A stretch of 64,000 nucleotides of DNA from Tenacibaculum agarivorans. Lineage in GTDB: Bacteria; Bacteroidota; Bacteroidia; Flavobacteriales; Flavobacteriaceae. This document shows, piece by piece, positions 61,673 to 64,000 of this stretch; positions within the stretch are counted from its first letter, which is position 1; each line of letters opens with the position of its first letter. The stretch spans positions 1-64,000 of the forward strand of contig NZ_MSMP01000006.1 of assembly GCF_001936575.1 (NCBI RefSeq). The letters are read 5' to 3'. Both the position numbers and the translations under genes were made by a program. The notes under the pieces are model-generated. The model was not told the DNA's origin and did no database searches. It worked only from the letters and a program-made list of their open reading frames with translations.

Positions 61673-62086
61673 ATGAAAGATATAGAAATTGTATTAGAAG
61701 ATAAACCAGGACAGTTGGCTTTATTAGGAAAAATACTAGGAGAAAATCAGATAAGTTTAGAAGGAGGAGGCGTTTTTCAAAATGGGGAAAATGCCATTGC
61801 TCATTTTTTAGTAGAACAACCTGAAAAAGCAAAAAGGGTTTTAGAAAACTCAGGAGTAAAGGTGACCAGAATTAACAATGTGATTATTCAAAAACTAAAA
61901 CAAAACGTTCCAGGGCAGCTTGGTGAGTTTTGTAAGGAACTAGCGAATGAAGGTATAAATATTTTAGTTCAGTATAGTGATCACGCAAACCAGCTCATAG
62001 TTGTAGTAGATGATTATGAAAGAGGTAAAAAAGTATCAGATAAATGGATGAAAAAATGGTGGAATAATGAAGATTATATCATATGA
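61673..62086 (+). CDS. Tandem ACT-domain protein
   Basis: A 137-residue protein made of two ACT domains (about 1-65 and 66-137): DIEIVLEDKPGQLALLGKIL at 3-22 and IIQKLKQNVPGQLGEFCKEL in the second half. ACT domains bind amino acids or other small ligands and regulate metabolism. No catalytic domain is attached. Its stop overlaps the start of the OsmC-like gene by four bases (ATGA), so the two are translated together. Confidence 0.88.
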   Translation: MKDIEIVLEDKPGQLALLGKILGENQISLEGGGVFQNGENAIAHFLVEQPEKAKRVLENSGVKVTRINNVIIQKLKQNVPGQLGEFCKELANEGINILVQYSDHANQLIVVVDDYERGKKVSDKWMKKWWNNEDYII

Positions 62087-62562
62087 AAAAAGAACATAAG
62101 TATGCTGCTACTGTAACTTGGAGAGGAAACAAAGGAAAAGGAACTATCGATTATAAAAATTATGAAAGAAGTTACGAAATATCCATAGCCAATAAACCGC
62201 AAATTTTAGGTTCTTCAGATGTAGCTTTTAGAGGAGATGGTGGAAAATACAATCCAGAAGAACTTTTAATTACTTCAATCGCATCTTGTCATATGTTGTG
62301 GTATCTACATTTATGTGCTGAAAAGGGTATTGTGGTTACTGCTTATGAGGATCAGGTTTATGGAGTAATGAATATCAATGCGGATGGTAGTGGTTATTTT
62401 TCTAAAGTTATTTTAAATCCTACAGTCACGATTTCAGAAATATCGATGAAAGAGAAAGCAATAGAACTACATCAAAAAGCTAATGAGTTTTGTTTCATAG
62501 CGAATTCTATTAATTTTCCAATTGAACACATTGTAAAAATAGAATTAGAAGAAAAGAATTAA
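62083..62562 (+). CDS. OsmC/Ohr-family peroxiredoxin-like protein
   Basis: A 159-residue OsmC-family protein. The family reduces organic hydroperoxides with two Cys: here C69 in IASCHMLWYL and C137 in KANEFCFIANS. GGKYNPEELLITSIASC is the family hallmark. It probably protects against organic peroxides using lipoyl or thiol reductants. It is coupled by a four-base overlap to the ACT gene; why an ACT protein is paired with it is not clear. Confidence 0.9.
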   Translation: MKKEHKYAATVTWRGNKGKGTIDYKNYERSYEISIANKPQILGSSDVAFRGDGGKYNPEELLITSIASCHMLWYLHLCAEKGIVVTAYEDQVYGVMNINADGSGYFSKVILNPTVTISEISMKEKAIELHQKANEFCFIANSINFPIEHIVKIELEEKN

Positions 62563-62571
62563 ACACAAATC

Positions 62572-62602
62572 AGAGTGTAAAATTATATACCTTTTATACT
62601 CT
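62572..62602. terminator. Bidirectional terminator hairpin between convergent genes
   Basis: AGAGTGTAAAA (62572-62582) and TTTTATACTCT (62592-62602) pair with one G-U, leaving a nine-base loop. It lies between the OsmC gene and the convergent TPR lipoprotein gene. Confidence 0.7.
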
Positions 62603-62606
62603 ACAT

Positions 62607-63446
62607 TTACTTTGTTACATCTTTTATTAAGTTTTGATAATCTTCTAAATACAACTCTCTCATACTTTCAACATAAGGACGTTGATTTACATAACCATCA
62701 TTAAAATCTTTTAACCCAGAAAGTACCATTTCTTTAGCTTCTTCTATTTTTCCTTCTTCCTTTAAAATTAGAGCTAAATAGTATTTTCCGTCAGCATAAA
62801 CATTATATGAGTTTTTTAATAGTAATTCGAAATTCTCTTTAGCCTTTTCAAAGTCATTTGTTTCATAATAAACGATTCCTTTATATAAATAGGTAGTAAC
62901 TTCTACAGTGCTTGTTCCGAATTCCTCAATTTCTTCTTTAATATATTTATCAAAGTATAGTAAAGAGTTCTCGTAATCTTTTAGTCCTAGATAGGCAATT
63001 CCTTTCCAATAATCAACGCTATGACCTTGAGGCGCATCGGTAATGTTTGGAGTTAATACATCATTAGCATCAAAATCCGCAATAGCTTTTTTATAATCTC
63101 TATAAAACCATAAATAACAATACCCTCTGTATCCTTGCCAAACTTTGGGATTTAAAGCAACTGCTTTATCCATGTATTTTTTCCATAAGTGCGGCATTCC
63201 TCTTTTTAAATACGCTACAGACATTTCTCTAACAGCTTCGGCATAGGTTGGGTCGATTTCAATAGCTTTTTGAATTCTAGTCATACTTTTTGGAGATCCT
63301 TGAAATAAGTGTTCTCCTTCTTTAAAAACTTTTTCAGCTAAAACTCTTTCTTTTGTTTTCCCCATTTGGTTTACTTTCTCTTTACAAGAAGTGAAAAGAG
63401 TAAAGCAAATAAGTAAACTAAGGTAATATTTCGACAATTTCTCCAT
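62607..63446 (-). CDS. TPR-repeat lipoprotein
   Basis: A 279-residue lipoprotein with lipobox LFTSC (Cys near residue 21). I chose the ATG at 63444-63446, two codons inside a TTG start at 63452. At least five TPR motifs fill the protein, for example SMTRIQKAIEIDPTYAEAVR, LWKKYMDKAVALNPKVWQGY and DFEKAKENFELLLKNSYNVY. It is probably anchored in the envelope as a scaffold. Its start overlaps the end of the preceding gene by about 29 bases, so translation is coupled. Confidence 0.85.
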   Translation of the reverse strand: MEKLSKYYLSLLICFTLFTSCKEKVNQMGKTKERVLAEKVFKEGEHLFQGSPKSMTRIQKAIEIDPTYAEAVREMSVAYLKRGMPHLWKKYMDKAVALNPKVWQGYRGYCYLWFYRDYKKAIADFDANDVLTPNITDAPQGHSVDYWKGIAYLGLKDYENSLLYFDKYIKEEIEEFGTSTVEVTTYLYKGIVYYETNDFEKAKENFELLLKNSYNVYADGKYYLALILKEEGKIEEAKEMVLSGLKDFNDGYVNQRPYVESMRELYLEDYQNLIKDVTK

Positions 63447-63972
63447 TTTCAATACGATAAGATATATACATGTAATAATTTCTCGGCTGATTTTTATAAG
63501 AAAAAATCGCCCAGTTTCTAGAGTCTGAAGTTAGTTTTAGTAATTGTTTCACCATATTTTTATCCAATGGAGATTCCTCTAAATCTAAATTCATTTCAAT
63601 GATTTCAAACCAACCAGCATTTCCTTCACAGTTTATCAGAAATCGAAAGTTTGCGTATCCAGAATCGGTGTAAGACTCATTTTTATAATTTGAAAGTATA
63701 AAGTTTTTAAACTTTTTTTTGCTTCCTTCAAAAGCATCATCAGGAGCACCGTGATGTATTTTATAAATACTTCTATCTCCACAAAGCGTATATGTATTGT
63801 TTAATAAAGCTTTTTCTTGATCTATATACCCAATATGATGAGGGAATTGTTGCGTATCAATTTTAAATTTTCCGTAGAAATTATAATATAATATCGCATA
63901 AGTTGTAATTCCACCTAAGAGTAAAATAGAAAAGACGTAGAGGGTAATTTTCAGCTTTTTTATTTTTTTCAT
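63418..63972 (-). CDS. Unknown membrane-anchored protein, TonB-C-like end
   Basis: A 184-residue protein with an N-terminal membrane anchor (ITLYVFSILLLGGITTYAIL). The soluble part has two Cys (LCGDRSI and INCEGNAG) and a segment FRFLINCEGNAGWFEIIEMN followed by LLKLTSDSRNW that looks like a TonB C-terminal-type domain. The similarity is weak. It overlaps the TPR lipoprotein gene and probably works with it in the envelope. Window edge lies 28 bases upstream, so its promoter is not visible. Confidence 0.7.
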   Translation of the reverse strand: MKKIKKLKITLYVFSILLLGGITTYAILYYNFYGKFKIDTQQFPHHIGYIDQEKALLNNTYTLCGDRSIYKIHHGAPDDAFEGSKKKFKNFILSNYKNESYTDSGYANFRFLINCEGNAGWFEIIEMNLDLEESPLDKNMVKQLLKLTSDSRNWAIFSYKNQPRNYYMYISYRIENGEIVEILP

Positions 63973-64000
63973 AAATCAAATGTAATTTAAAAAAATATGA

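Noticed and set aside
1..64000. CRISPR arrays, tRNA or rRNA genes, insertion sequences, prophage
   Set aside because: I looked for regular spaced repeats, tRNA-like folds, transposase or integrase motifs and phage structural genes on both strands and found none I could support.

Overview
The window is chromosomal DNA of a marine member of the Bacteroidota, most likely a Flavobacteriaceae species. The evidence is AT-rich sequence, TAnnTTTG-type -7 promoter boxes, GTG/TTG starts, type IX secretion C-terminal sorting domains on five secreted enzymes, many small lipoproteins, a CarboxypepD-reg TonB-dependent receptor, HU-CCDC81/SPOR and DUF4292 proteins, and dispersed palindromic repeats of the GTCACTTCGAG / TATCGAGAAC kind. 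I see no rRNA, tRNA, transposase, integrase or CRISPR array. The genus cannot be fixed from the sequence alone.

Layout. 1-1.6 kb: end of an unknown gene, then three tandem paralogous lipoproteins. 1.9-6.7 kb: mfd and a TlpA-like thioredoxin. 6.9-14.7 kb: a red-algal galactan block on the minus strand, with two GH16 enzymes (agarase/porphyranase type) and one GH86 enzyme. All three are secreted, carry CBM6-like modules and end in T9SS signals. 15.3-29.6 kb: mostly housekeeping genes (EamA transporter, outer-membrane barrel, DUF6503 lipoprotein, dprA, HU-SPOR protein, thioesterase, a CBM48-HhH fusion, and a block of AI-2E transporter, EnvC-like protein, DUF4292, TPR protein, nucleotidyltransferase and fused ABC ATPase). 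29.8-37.1 kb: T9SS-exported S8 and M43 peptidases sharing a GEVED-type domain, then an ABC-F ATPase. 37.4-39.3 kb: an S1 sulfatase. 39.5-42.1 kb: a LigA-like/DUF4430-like protein and a PsiD-like member of the phosphatidylserine decarboxylase family. 42.5-45.4 kb: five unknown genes that look like one operon. 45.5-50.9 kb: a cytochrome c-PQQ dehydrogenase fusion, a DEDDy exonuclease, a TonB-family protein, and a two-gene operon of an acyltransferase-like protein plus an E1/ThiF-like adenylyltransferase. 51.2-60 kb: a sugar-glycerate catabolic locus. 60.5-64 kb: an ArsR regulator with a broken DinB gene, ACT and OsmC proteins, and a TPR lipoprotein pair.

The most interesting unit is 51151-59993. 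A TonB-dependent receptor, a cytoplasmic GH63/MGH1-like hydrolase, a sodium/solute symporter, a glycerate kinase and a DUF6503 protein form one minus-strand operon, divergent from a LacI regulator. Two operator-like boxes built on GCAAACGTT lie between them. The logic is import of a small glycoside across both membranes, hydrolysis to hexose plus D-glycerate, and phosphorylation of glycerate into glycolysis. The substrate would be mannosylglycerate (digeneaside, a red-algal solute) or glucosylglycerate. With the GH16/GH86 enzymes and the sulfatase this suggests an organism that eats both the cell wall and the cytoplasmic solutes of red algae; that link is inference.

Other points: an indel-free 677-bp direct repeat of about 96% identity joins the 3' ends of two galactanase genes, and several genes have promoter, terminator or hairpin signals that decide their starts.
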